From assembly GCA_027563935.2 (NCBI GenBank), contig CM050451.1, positions 101,025,565 to 101,089,564 on the forward strand: a stretch of 64,000 nucleotides of DNA. Reading direction: 5' to 3'. The notes below the pieces were generated by a model, which was not told where the DNA came from, did not search any database, and was given only the letters and a program-made list of their open reading frames with translations. Positions 42,637-53,619 of the stretch are shown here, one piece after another (the stretch's first letter is position 1; every line of letters begins with the position of its first letter). The DNA comes from Costus lasius (taxonomy: Eukaryota; Streptophyta; Magnoliopsida; Zingiberales; Costaceae). A program made the translations under genes and the position numbers.

Positions 42637-43388
42637 AAGATTATGGGCATATGGTTGTCCTAATCTTGGCAGGTTAAGGATTGCAAGGGTAGAAGGCAAG
42701 CGTGCTTGGAGCATGCATGCGTCACTTGTGGACTCTTGAGAGTAATGAAAAGTCCTAGATTTGCGAATGGACGTTGAGGTTGAATGACATGTTTTCTAAG
42801 AAACTAAAACTAAAGTTTTATGTTTTCATGAGCATATAGAAAAGCATGAGATGACTGTGCATCGTGTTGTGGTCATAGTCAAGCCCCTTGTATGCCTGTG
42901 ATGTATTATGTGAGAGGCCTGTGTGCCGCTTTTTCTTTTTGTTTTGAAAATGCACAAAGAAGATTAAGGGCGCATCCCTCTTGAAGCTTACATCTTGGCG
43001 CATTAACCATGATGGCGCATCTTGCTTTGTGGCGCAAGTAAGGGCTTGGCCGAACCTAGGGTTTGAGAGCTATCCCTCTTGGCACAAGCATGATGGCGCA
43101 TCATGCATGGAGGAGCCACCAAGGTTTTGGCTGAACCCTAGGGTTTGTGTGATATGCCTTGGTGTGGAGGACCTTGGAGCCGCACTTAAAGATAAAGCTT
43201 AGTGGCGGCTAGGTTAGGTATGGTTGGGGCTTGTCACCTAGGTCAAACATTGAACATCCTTTGGTATGTGATGGTTTAATGTGTTGATTAGGCTATGACC
43301 ACATCGCTTGTTTACTGTTTTCCACTTCTGCTAAAGCATGCCTGGTTGTGTTTTATCATTTTGTTATCACTATAGGATTGCATGTCTG
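42637..43388 (+). other. Fragment J: leader of a diverged H-like copia element
   Basis: No coding. 42820-42935 is similar to 45940-46080 in H's leader (a GAGCATATAGAAAAGCATGAG-like block, then AGTCAAGCCCC and AGGCCTGTGTGCCGC). 43160-43385 is similar to 55400-55615 in H (GACCTTGGAGCC, GGCGGCTAGGTTAGGT, TTATCACTATAGGA). So this is the leader of a relative of H, into which F appears inserted. Similarity stops near 43388. Confidence 0.75.
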
Positions 43389-43593
43389 CCCCTCTGACCC
43401 CTGCTAGAGTGTCCCTCATGCGTGCCCCCGCACTTGTGTGCGAGGCCCATGAGTCCCAGGTCATGTACACACTCATGATTCTTGAAGCGCAGGAACCCGT
43501 TGTGTCCAAGGGCACAATGCCTCTAGCTGAGGTGTCCGCTCTCCTCTTCGAATTCTGTGACATTAGCCCTGAGGACTTGCCCCATGGTCTTCC
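43389..43593 (+). pseudogene. Fragment K: Ty3/gypsy pol piece between protease and RT
   Basis: Read from about 43382, this frame gives YTLMILEAQEP and then PEDLPHGLP, which matches the segment before RT in B (YTLVIKETNP ... PEDLPEGLPPLRDIQH) and C. It therefore comes from a Galadriel/CRM-like gypsy element on the plus strand. It is cut by H's LTR at 43594, and the rest should lie right of H, outside the window. Its left junction with copia leader J has no LTR end or TSD. Confidence 0.75.
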
Positions 43594-45550
43594 TGTTGGT
43601 GTATATGCCCTAGGACCTAGTTTTGGTCTACTCATGTACTACTTAACATTGATATTTATATATCATTCTGGCATTGTCGTTATCATTGTTTGCTTACACC
43701 TGCGATTGTGTACCTACATGATAATGTCCCTGGAGACAGATTAGATCTGTGCTCGAACTGTAATCCCAGTCGATGTGCCTTAGTAGATATGGGATAGCTA
43801 TGGTACTTGTGAGACTGATATGTGGGCTGGTTAGGCACGTGGTGCTAACGCAGACACATGGGTATATCATGGAGGATATACAGGATAGACCCGCTATGAG
43901 GCTATGACTTGGTGTCATAAGTTATCCTCATAAGTGACAGGAGATGCATTGATCTTTTGACTTGAGGTCATTGATCATTCTATATGGTTAGGGACTTGCT
44001 TTGATGCAACCTAACACCTCACCGTAGTTGGGAGGTCATAACGGTTGTCATTGGGCATGTCACGACCCATATGAGAAGGTCAATGGACAGACATAGGATT
44101 TGCCCCTTCCTTAGGGAAGCTTGATATCCATGGAGCTCCTCTATGGTTCTATGACTGAAAGTGTATGGCCATACCCAGGTGAAGACCTGTTCTAGTCATA
44201 GCCATGTGATTGGATGAAAACAAGTGGTGACACACTTGACCAATCGGATATCAGTTCGACAAAGAGACTGGAATGCATCTGTACCTAGTTGCGATGATGG
44301 GGATGTCGATGTCGATATCCATTCCAATGACCAGGGTAGCAGCGATGCACTGCTAGGTGCCACTCACTGCTTGTGATGACCTTTGGTCAGCACTGCCAGC
44401 GTCAGAGGAACCTACAGGGTCGCACACCTTGATACTTGAGTTCTCGTATTGATCGGGAAGCCTTATGATCGAGTTATTGGATAACTCAGATCTAATTGGG
44501 AGATATCATCAGCGCCAATGGGCCTGATGAGATGGAAGAATGTTATTGGAGCCAAACTTCATTTTTGGCAGGTTGACCCGTATTTGACCATGGTTGGTCA
44601 CATTTGGATTAGGGTTGCATTGGATTGGATCCAAGTGCTTAATCAACCTATGCAATGATGTTTGTGCTAGCTCATTATCCAATGAGGCCCAATAAAAAGT
44701 TCTCATGAAGAGATGAGAGGCTAAAAGGGTATAATGGGGAGAAGCATGAACCATTATGCGCCTAGGGGCATAATGGGGTCATGTTGGCGCCTTTGCTTCA
44801 TTATGGAAGTAAAGGGTGCCTCCCCCTCTCTTCCTAGGATGGAATGGGTGCCAATATGGCATGGCTTGGGGCGCAAGGCAAGGCCTTGGCGCACAAGGAA
44901 AGGTGTGGGAGTATAAGGTAAGGTTGAATGAGAATTAAGGAATTGTCTTGGAGACTTTCCTTATCTCAAACCTCCTCATCGTAGCCCTACACTTGTCATG
45001 ATCCTAGCCTTTGCTCCAACCACCTATTGCTCTATATAAGTGACCCTTGTCGCCTCTTCTTGTGTGGACAATCATTCATTGAAGGCGTGAGCACAAGAGG
45101 AAGGGCGAAAGGCTAGGGACAAGGGCGCATCTTCTTCCATAACCGTGAGCTTCATCCTTTCTTCCTCCTTGGCGCAAGAGAAGGAAAAGCTTGGCGGCGT
45201 TCTCCCTCTCCTCCCTTCTTTTCAAGTGGCGTTTCTACCTTGAAGGTGGCGCAAGTATTGAAGAAGAAGGAGTAAGGCTTGGATCTTCTTCCCGAGGCTA
45301 GCACCGAGCGAGGAAGAAGAGAACTCAAGAGATCCGTGTGTGCGAGACTGCAGAGGGCGCACACTTGGACGCCTACATCGACATCGCTCGACATTGCTCT
45401 TAAGGTATTTCCTAACTCATCGTGTCGACTCCCTTGCATGCGATCTTCACTGGGTTTTTGCGACCGGCCTATTTCGGGGGCATTCTTCCGCTGTGCAATG
45501 TATGTGAATAACTCTGAAAAATTGTAAAATGTCCCCGGGGTTTCCCAACA
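43594..45550 (+). repeat. 5' LTR of element H (1957 bp)
   Basis: TGTTGGTGTATATGCCC...CCCCGGGGTTTCCCAACA. It shares landmarks with the E/F/G LTRs: the palindrome GTATGGCCATAC (44163-44174) and a GGAACCTACAGGGTCGCAC block near 44408. ORF-like stretches inside have no recognisable product. Confidence 0.94.
45033..45040 (+). promoter_or_regulatory. TATA box of element H's LTR promoter
   Basis: TATATAAG, about 510 bp before the LTR end, in a CTC-rich context. It is the clearest TATA box among the LTRs in this window. Transcription would start about 30 bp downstream and so define the LTR's U3/R boundary. Confidence 0.6.
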
Positions 45551-45551
45551 G

Positions 45552-45562
45552 TGGTATCAGAG
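45552..45562 (+). other. Primer-binding site of element H (tRNA-Met)
   Basis: TGGTATCAGAG, one base after the LTR's final CA. Confidence 0.94.
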
Positions 45563-46193
45563 GGACTTGCAAGACTCGAACGATGTTTTATGCTTTTCTT
45601 CCATGCTCACATGCCATATCTCTATTTTCGTAAATAGCATGATGCATGGCAAACAATTTTTCTAAATTAGAAAAATTAGGGTTTCTTGTTTCTATCATCC
45701 TCTCAATCTCTTTTGGATTTTTCGATTGTTTTTCTTGTTTGATTTAAAGATTAAAGGCGCACGTAGTTTTGTCAAGTAGGACGGGCATTGTGTCTTCGGA
45801 CTGGCCAAGTCTCTTGATCTGACAAAATTGCCAGCCGAAAGGATCTCTGAAATCATCATGAAAAATGAATCGCAATTAACCAAAAGATTTGTGAGAAGAA
45901 GATGAGAAAAAGAGACTAGTTTTATGAAAAAGTAAAATTTCAGTTTTTATGTTTTTCATGAGCATGTAGAAATGCATGAGTAAATACCTTGATTGTGCAT
46001 GATGTTGTGATCATTAGTCAAGCCCCCCTTTGCATGCCTGTGATGTATCAATGTTAGGCCTGCGTGCCGCTTTTCCTTTTCTTTTACCTAGTGGGAAGAT
46101 TAGGGCAAGCGCATGTGCTTGGCGCATGAAGCTTGCGCACCTTGGATGGTGGCGCAACAAGCTAGAGACGCATGCCTGCTCAGTGGCGCATCT
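45563..46193 (+). other. Element H leader, first part
   Basis: Non-coding leader between the primer-binding site and G's insertion point. It contains the mini-hairpin GGC-CTGCGT-GCC at 46057-46068. CATCT (46189-46193) is G's left TSD. Confidence 0.85.
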
Positions 46194-47891
46194 TGTTGGG
46201 GTATGCCCTTAAGGCTAATGTTTGAGGCCTTAGGATTGTAACAGTATCATGTATAAACTCTTATGTTTATAAAGGCAATGGTTGTTATTCAGTTTGTTAC
46301 CTTGTCTGCTGTAATAAGTGTACTTCTGAATAATGTCTCAAAGCTGTTCAGCTAGGCTGACATGCATATGTCCTTAGTCGAGATATCTTGGTGAACATGA
46401 GACAGCCTTGATATGATTGAGACTAATATGTGTTCTAATCTTATAGGATGCTTCGAGCATGGAATAAGATGTAGACTCATGGGTACATTGGATGTACTGG
46501 ACAGACCCTACTAGGATATTCAGTTGCTTGTCACAATGTGAATATTCCTTGTTTGCTGCAAGTGGCACATGTCCTCTGACTTGAGATCACTTGTGTTTCT
46601 AAATGATGATTGGCATTATTTTGAGGTAGTTCAATATCATTTGAAACATAATGGTTATAGACTATCTTGGATATTGTTCATGAGTCAGGTTAGGGCACTA
46701 GTGATAGATATAGGATTGCCGTCTCCTTGTTTAAGGAGTGTGATGTTCTAAAGGGGCCCCCCTATATGAGATGATTGAGGAAGTGTATGGCCATACCCAA
46801 ATGACTATGATCATCTGGTCTAATCATGCTCATCATATTGGAGTCACAGGCTTAACTCGCTTGTCCAATAAGAACATCCAGTGGCAAAGGAAACATGTAT
46901 GCCTTGTGAAGAAGATTCACACTTGTGCTGTGGTTTGGGTGTAGTCTTGGAAGACTCTTTCCTTTATATCGGGAGACAGTGATGTGTTGCTAGATACCCC
47001 TCACTGATCGTGATAACGAAAGTTATCGTTACCGACATTTAAAGGAAACCCTTTGGGTCGCACAATTTGATGATATGGCTTGCTTAAGTCAGATCGTGTG
47101 GACTGAATTGTTTGGATTCAGTTTAAAGGAGTTTAGACTCTGATTGTAAGTGAGATCTGGTCTGATCATGTTTGATTGATTAGGGCTTGAGATCGGTAAG
47201 CTTCGATCGAGAGAAGTGATGCTAGATCAGTGAGATCAGAAGCATCAAGAGATCAACGGTTAGATCTTGAACCATTTGGTTCAGAGAGAGATCTAGACCA
47301 TGGCTTGGGTTGTTTTGGTTTGGTCTTTGAACCAAAAGCGTTGGACAGAATTCCATTGAACCTGTTCACACATGTGTGAACGGTTGGTTCAAGGTGGAAG
47401 CGTTTTAGGGCGGTTTGTTTTGAGTGGGCGAAAGCTTCATGACTTTCCATATTGGGAAATCATGTAACGCCTCATCTAAGAAAACGCCTCAACGCATGTT
47501 GTCTTCTTGCTTGGTTGTCTATCCATTCGAGAGGAGGTTGGTCTTGACGACAAGAAGAAGAGCTTCATCGCCCTAGCCGAAAGTGTTTTTCCATCTCCTT
47601 CATACGACAAGAGCCTTGAAGCCTTGCTAGCACAAGGACGACAAGGAGTGAGCCAACTTCATCTTGTGTGTGGCACACTTTGGAGGAGAACCCTATCGTT
47701 CTCTAGCTTCCAAGCCGCATCCAATCTTATGGCGTTGGTATGATCTTCCTCTTGAATTCCTTATCATGTTGTTGAAGTTGATCATATTGCATGCGATGAT
47801 CATTATGAAACCCTAATTCCGCTGCTAAAACAAAGACAAGGTCACTTGCGCCACCTTAGGGTTTCGCTCCCCCTTGAAGGGGACTCCTACA
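46194..47891 (+). repeat. 5' LTR of element G (1698 bp)
   Basis: TGTTGGGGTATGCCC...GGGGACTCCTACA. Offset to the 3' LTR is 7426. The LTR length and opening words fit the Angela/BARE lineage. Confidence 0.95.
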
Positions 47892-47893
47892 AT

Positions 47894-47906
47894 TGGTATC
47901 AGAGCC
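47894..47906 (+). other. Primer-binding site of element G (tRNA-Met)
   Basis: TGGTATCAGAGCC, two bases after the LTR end. Confidence 0.95.
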
Positions 47907-49715
47907 GGTTGATGCATGTTTTATGATTGCTGCACCATGTTTTTTGATCCATGTTTGCGCAACATGCTTAGATCTATAAGTTAGGTTACATGCGAAAATG
48001 ATTATATATGTTTTATTCTCATGTTGCGCATGTATGATGTCTTGGTTGGCGCTTGTTAATGTTTTGTAAAGAAAAACTTATCTTGCGCGCCCATTAGATC
48101 TAATGCGCCTACTATGATCCCTTAGATGGGTTGATGGGGTTGAAAGCATCATCTAGAATGGATCAAACTAGTTTGATCAGACCATCTGACAGCCTAGATG
48201 GGTCGACCAGATGGCACCTGTGCGCAAGCACAAGGTGGCTATAGGTCGACTGCATCACAGGCGTGTAGCGAGGTCTGGTTGAGACAACCAGTGAACACAC
48301 ATGAGTTAGGCCCGGGGTCACACCCTTTTGCCAGAACTCATGATGGTTGTTCAGCCCTTGGCGCATGCATGGTTGACCATTAGGTCAACTCGAGTCAGTT
48401 AGGACTTGGTGCATGCAAGGGCATGGATCTAACTAGATATGATGAGTGGATCCCTATCAATGGACCATTGTAAGGTTGTAGGGCAGATAAGAAAATTAAA
48501 ATTGATAACAATGGGTTTTTCAAAAAATTTTATTTTCTTGTTATATGGATCACATGTTGAGTGGATACCATGTGCTTGTTTATTTCATCTTATGTGGGTT
48601 GCCCTTTTAATTGTCTGCTGTGCTGGGGCCTGCGAGCCTGGATTAAAATTGTAAATTAATTTATATTGTGATCTGCGCATCACTTTTATTTAATTTATAA
48701 TGTGTAATTGACCTGCGAGTCATTCATGTCTAGATAGATTAAATTGTAAGTTTAATCAGACATGAGCACATGAGCACAGTTGGCAGAGGCGCATGTAGCA
48801 GAGGCTTGACCAGGTGGGAGGTCTAGGGTTCGACCCTATGACAGGCGCATCTACCTGGTGGGTACACCTGAGCTGCAGAAGGCGCTTTGGCCCTGGTCTA
48901 GGCCAGATGAGAGGCAAAAGACCCAAGGAGAGCTAAAGTGAAGACTTAAGTTAACTTAAGGTCTTACTTAGGGTTTATGGGCTTTTACCACATAAGATCC
49001 ATGCTTTCTTTTATTGTTTAATAATTAGAATTGCATGAGTTATTTATCTTCTGCTATAGCCATAGGATTTGCCTGATAGTAAGAAGATAAAAGACCGTTA
49101 AAATCCAAACGCTAACATATCAAGCACGTAATGCCTTCTGACGCGAAACCTCACTGTTCTGACTATCGTTGGGGCCGTGTTGTACCCACTCAGTGGGCAC
49201 GCCCATCTATCTTCAGACGGTGTGTGATTTCACCTGCGTGTTACAGAGAAGGGATTTATCGCTTCTCGTTGCTCAGCATAGCACGTGGTGGTCCAGGGAG
49301 TAGGTCAGGTCAGCTTGACCATGTAGGCTACATATGTGGCACATATGGTAGCACATGGAGGCAGCCATCTGTGGGATCAGAGACTGTGTTGTACCAACTC
49401 AGTTGGCACAGTCTGCTGGATTGCCCAGATGAAGGGGAATCGCACGGGTGGGCGATTGGCAGGGACTGCCTACCAGAAATTAGTGCTTGTACTCTCTGTG
49501 CATCTTATCTCGCCTGAGCGGGACGCGGAGACCAAGTATGAAATCTGGATCCCATCTCACTAAAAGAGTGTTACTCTTTCGGGCTGTTTTGCTGGATTTT
49601 TCAGCCAGATAAAATAGTGAGAAAAAGAATCATTCTTAAGTCCTGATTGATTCTTAACATTGATACTGACCTTGCTGTTCTTGCATTGTTGTAGATTCCT
49701 GCAGCAACGAACACC
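47907..49715 (+). other. 5' leader of element G (about 1.8 kb)
   Basis: No convincing coding potential. It contains three CTGCGN-loop mini-hairpins (48627-48638, 48668-48683, 48709-48722) and three larger bulged hairpins (49172-49204, 49381-49414, 49494-49530) that are colinear with, and covary against, hairpins in H's leader. A long leader is typical of BARE/Angela elements. Confidence 0.85.
49381..49414 (+). other. Bulged hairpin H2 in G's leader
   Basis: Outer stem AGACTGTG/CACAGTCT, 5' bulge TTGTA, inner stem CCAAC/GTTGG, loop TCA. Partner in H at 55943-55977: outer TTTCATG/CATGAAA, same bulge TTGTA, inner TCCAGC/GCTGGA, loop CCTC. Confidence 0.8.
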
Positions 49716-52700
49716 ATGAGCTTCAATGTGCGATCCCTACTGGAAAGGGAGAAGTTTGCTGGGCCAAACTTCTCAGACTGGTTCGGACACCTTAAGATTG
49801 TTCTTAAGGCAGAGAGGAAACTGTATGTCCTCGAGACGGCTGTGCCGCCTCAACCCGCTGCGAACGCCGCAAGGGCGGTTCGCGATGCCTTTGAAAAGCA
49901 TGTCAATGATAGCATTGATGTTGCTTGCCTGATGCTAGCGTCTATGACGCCACCACTGCAGCGTCAGCATGAGGATATGTCGGCTATAGAGATTATAGCG
50001 AACCTCAAGATGTTGTATGCTGCACAGGCGAGGACATAACGCTATAATCTGACAAAGCTTTTTTTTCAGAGCAAACTGGCTGAAGGGAGCCCAGTGGGAG
50101 CTCACGTGCTCAAGATGATTGGGCACAAGGAGGCTCTAGAGAAACTGGGGCATACCATCAATCAGGAGCTTGCTGTGGACATTATTCTGCAGTCTCTCCC
50201 GCCCTCTTTCGATGCGTTCATTATTAACTTTAATATGAACAAAATCGATTGTACTCCGGCAGAGCTGCTGAATATGCTCTTGACTACTGAGGAGACTCTG
50301 AAGGGAAAGCCTTCAACCTCTGTCTTAATGGTTCCTTCTAGGAACAAGAAGAAGGGGAAGAAGGGCAAGGCCCCTGTCAAGAGCTACAGCAAGGCTCTGA
50401 AGCTAAAAGTTAAGCGGTCGAAGGACAACAGGTGTTTCCACTGTGGCCAGCTGGGTCACTGGAAAAAGGACTGTAAAGCGCTCCAAGGAGACACGAGGGG
50501 AAGCATTGCTTCTGGCTCAGGTATTTATGTGACTGAGGTCATGTTATCTTCTTCTTCTATTTCATGGGTGTTGGACACTGCATGTGGAGTTCACATTTGT
50601 TCAAATGTACAGGAACTCAAGAGAAGAAGACAGGTGGGACAGCATGAGGTGGACCTACGAGTTGGAAACGGAGCACGGGTTGCTGCTGTTGCTGTAGGGG
50701 ATTATTACATCTCATTACCATCTGGCATTGTATTAGAATTAAACAATTATTACTTTGTACCCAGTATTACCAAAAATATTATCTCTATTCCTGCTCTTGT
50801 CAGGAAAGGGTTTTCCTTTGAATGCAAGATTTCAAAGTGTTATCTTACTCTTGATAATATTGTTTATGCTACTGGTTCAATTAACAATGGGTTATTCATG
50901 TTGGACATGGAATATTCTATACAAAACATTGATAATAAGAAAGCCAAGTATGTTGATGACAACACCTTGTTATGGCATAGTCGTTTAGGCCATATTAACA
51001 AGAAGCGCATTAAGCGGTTGCATTATCATGGACTGCTGGGATCATTCTCCTGTGAGGAGATTGATACATGCAAAGCTTGTTTAATGGGTAAAATGACGAA
51101 GTCACCTTTTCCTAACAAAGGTCAAAGGGCTTCAGGTTTACTTGACCTTATACACAGTGATGTGTGTGGGCCATTTAGTAAACATGCCAGAGGTGGCTAT
51201 CAATACTTCATTACCTTTACTGATGATTTCAGTAGGTATGGATATGTCTATCTAATGAGACATAAAAGTGAATCTTTTGACAAGTTCAAAGAGTTCAAAA
51301 ATGAAGTACAAAATCAGCTAGGCCGAAATATCAAGGCACTTCGTTCTGATCGAGGTGGAGAATACCTAAGTCGAGAGTTTACTGACTATCTGAAGGAGTG
51401 TGGGATTATCTCATAGCTCACTCCACCAGGAACACCGCAATGGAATGGTGTGTCCAAGAGGAGAAATAGAACGTTACTTGATATGGTTCGTTCTATGATG
51501 AGTCAGGCTACTCTTCCTTACTCCTTTTGGGGATTTGCACTGGAAACAGCTGCAAAGGTACTAAACCGAGTGCCATCCAAGGCAGTTTCAAAGACGCCAT
51601 ATGAGCTATGGTATGGGAAACAGCCAAGCTTGACATTTATCAGGATCTGGGGTTGCGAGGCTTATGTCAAAAAGCTCGCCTCTGGGAAACTGGAGAGCAG
51701 ATATGAGAAATGTATCTTTGTCGGTTACCCTAAGGAAACTAAGGGTTATTATTTCTACGATCCCAAAGAGAACAAAGTATTTGTTGCTCGGACGGCAGTA
51801 TTTCTTGAGAAGGAATTTCTTCTGCAAGAAGCCAGTGGGAGAGAAATAAAGCTGGATGAGAATCCAGAGGAAGGACAAAGTAGTCAAGCACAGTTGGATG
51901 AGCCTGAGCCGGTAGAACAGGTTATTGAACAACCTGAGGCTCAGATATCACGGGAACCGCGAAGATCGGGAAGGATCCGTCAACAGCCTGAGCGCTATGA
52001 CGGAGTCTACGTCATTGATAATGATGAACCCCTTACTTATGCGGATGCGGTCAGTGGACCGGACTCAGCGAGATGGCTTGAAGCTATGCGAGCCGAGATG
52101 GACTCCATCTCAGATAACCAAGTCTGGGATTTGGTTGATCCGCCTCCGGGAGTAATCCCTATAGGCTGTAAGTGGATCTTCAAGAAGAAGATTGACATGG
52201 ATGGTAACGTGGTTACCTATAAAGGCAGGCTAGTTGCGAAAGGTTTCAAACAAATCTACGGGATAGATTATGATGAAACTTTCTCACCTGTAGCCATGTT
52301 TAAGTCTATTCGGATTCTCTTCGCGATAGCTGCATATTACGATTATGAGATCTGGCAGATGGATGTGAAGATGGCTTTCCTTAATGGAAATCTGGATGAG
52401 GATGTGTATATGACACAACCTGAAGGTTTCACTAATCCATCAGATCGTCATAAAATATGCAAGTTAAAGAAGTCCATTTATGGACTTAAACAAGCATCGA
52501 GAAGCTGGAATATTCGTTTTGATGAATCAATCTCTGAGTTTGGTTTCATCAAGAACGAGGATGACCCGTGTGTATATAAGAGGTTTAGTGGGAGCATGAT
52601 TACATTCCTAGTCCTCTACGTCGATGATATCTTAATCATTGGAAACGACATTCCTGAAATGCATGCTGTTAAAGCATGGCTAAGGAAATGTTTCCAGATG

Positions 52701-53599
52701 AAAGATCTAGGAGAAGCAGCCTATGTATTAGGTGTGAAGATCTACAGGGATAGATCTAAGAGGCTTCTCGGCTGTGCTAGAGTGCTTACATCGATAAAGT
52801 CCTGGAGAGATTTCATTTAGAGAATTCTAAACGTGGATATCTTCCAGTCAGACATGGTCTGAATCTTTCGAAGAGTCAGTGTCCGCAAACACAGACTGAG
52901 AAAGATGAAATGGACAATACGCCTTATGCTTCGGCTATTGGGTCCATTATGTATGCGATGTTGTGTACTCGCCCAGACGTCGCTTACGGGTTAAGCGTGA
53001 CCAGTCGGTTCCAAAGTAATCCAGGTATGGCGCACTGGATTGCGGTCAAGAACATTTTAAAATATCTGCGGAGGACCAAAGATATGTTCTTGATATATGG
53101 TGGTCAGGAAGAACTCAGTATAGAAGGATATACTGACGCTTCGTTCCAGTCGGACCAGGATGATTTCCGATCGCAATCAGGCTATGTTTTTAGCTTGAAT
53201 GGAGGAGCGGTGGTGTGGAAGAGTTTCAAACAGTCAACTGTTGCTGATTCCACAACAGAAGCCGAGTATGTTGCAGCCTCGGAAGCATCCAAGGAGGCAG
53301 TGTGGATTCGTAAGTTCGTGAGAGAACTTGGTGTTGTTCCTTCGAGTGTCGATCCTTTGGTTATCTTCTGTGATAACACTGGAGCAATCGCACAAGCAAA
53401 GGAACCACGGTCGCACCAGAAGTCCAAGCACATACAGAGACGGTTTCACTTGATCCGGGAGATCATTGATCGGGGCGAGATCAAAATCTGCAAGGTTCAT
53501 ACAGATGACAATCTGGCTGACCCGCTTACCAAGCCTCTGGCGCAGCAGAAGCATGAGAAGCACTGTAATAATATGGGTTTGAGATTTCTCAACCATTAG
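49716..53599 (+). pseudogene. Element G Gag-Pol (copia): two nonsense codons and one frameshift
   Basis: ATG 49716 (MSFNVRSLLERE). Gag, CCHC knuckle CFHCGQLGHWKKDC near 50431, protease-like WVLDTACGVHIC near 50565, integrase (LWHSRLGHINKKR, CKACLMGK, HSDVCGPF, LRSDRGGEY), RT with LYVDDILIIGND near 52615, RNase H to TAG 53597-53599. Defects against F: TAA at 50037 (GAA in F), TAG at 51413 (CAG in F), and a one-base deletion near 52770 (GGGC to GGC), after which the frame continues as 52910-53599. The residue after the second stop reads K where F has E (SKRRNRT for SERRNRT); this Glu is the likely integrase catalytic residue, so the site may be inactive as well. Confidence 0.95.
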
Positions 53600-53608
53600 A
53601 TTAAGTGC

Positions 53609-53619
53609 AAGTGGGAGAT
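53609..53619 (+). other. Polypurine tract of element G
   Basis: AAGTGGGAGAT directly precedes the 3' LTR. The same tract is at 40942-40952 in F and 35029-35039 in E. Confidence 0.8.

Noticed and set aside
43382..43744. 120-codon plus-strand gene
   Set aside because: Only the part up to 43593 resembles gypsy pol; the rest is H's LTR.
53234..53596. 120-codon minus-strand ORF
   Set aside because: Antisense shadow of G's RNase H; a related shadow occurs in E.
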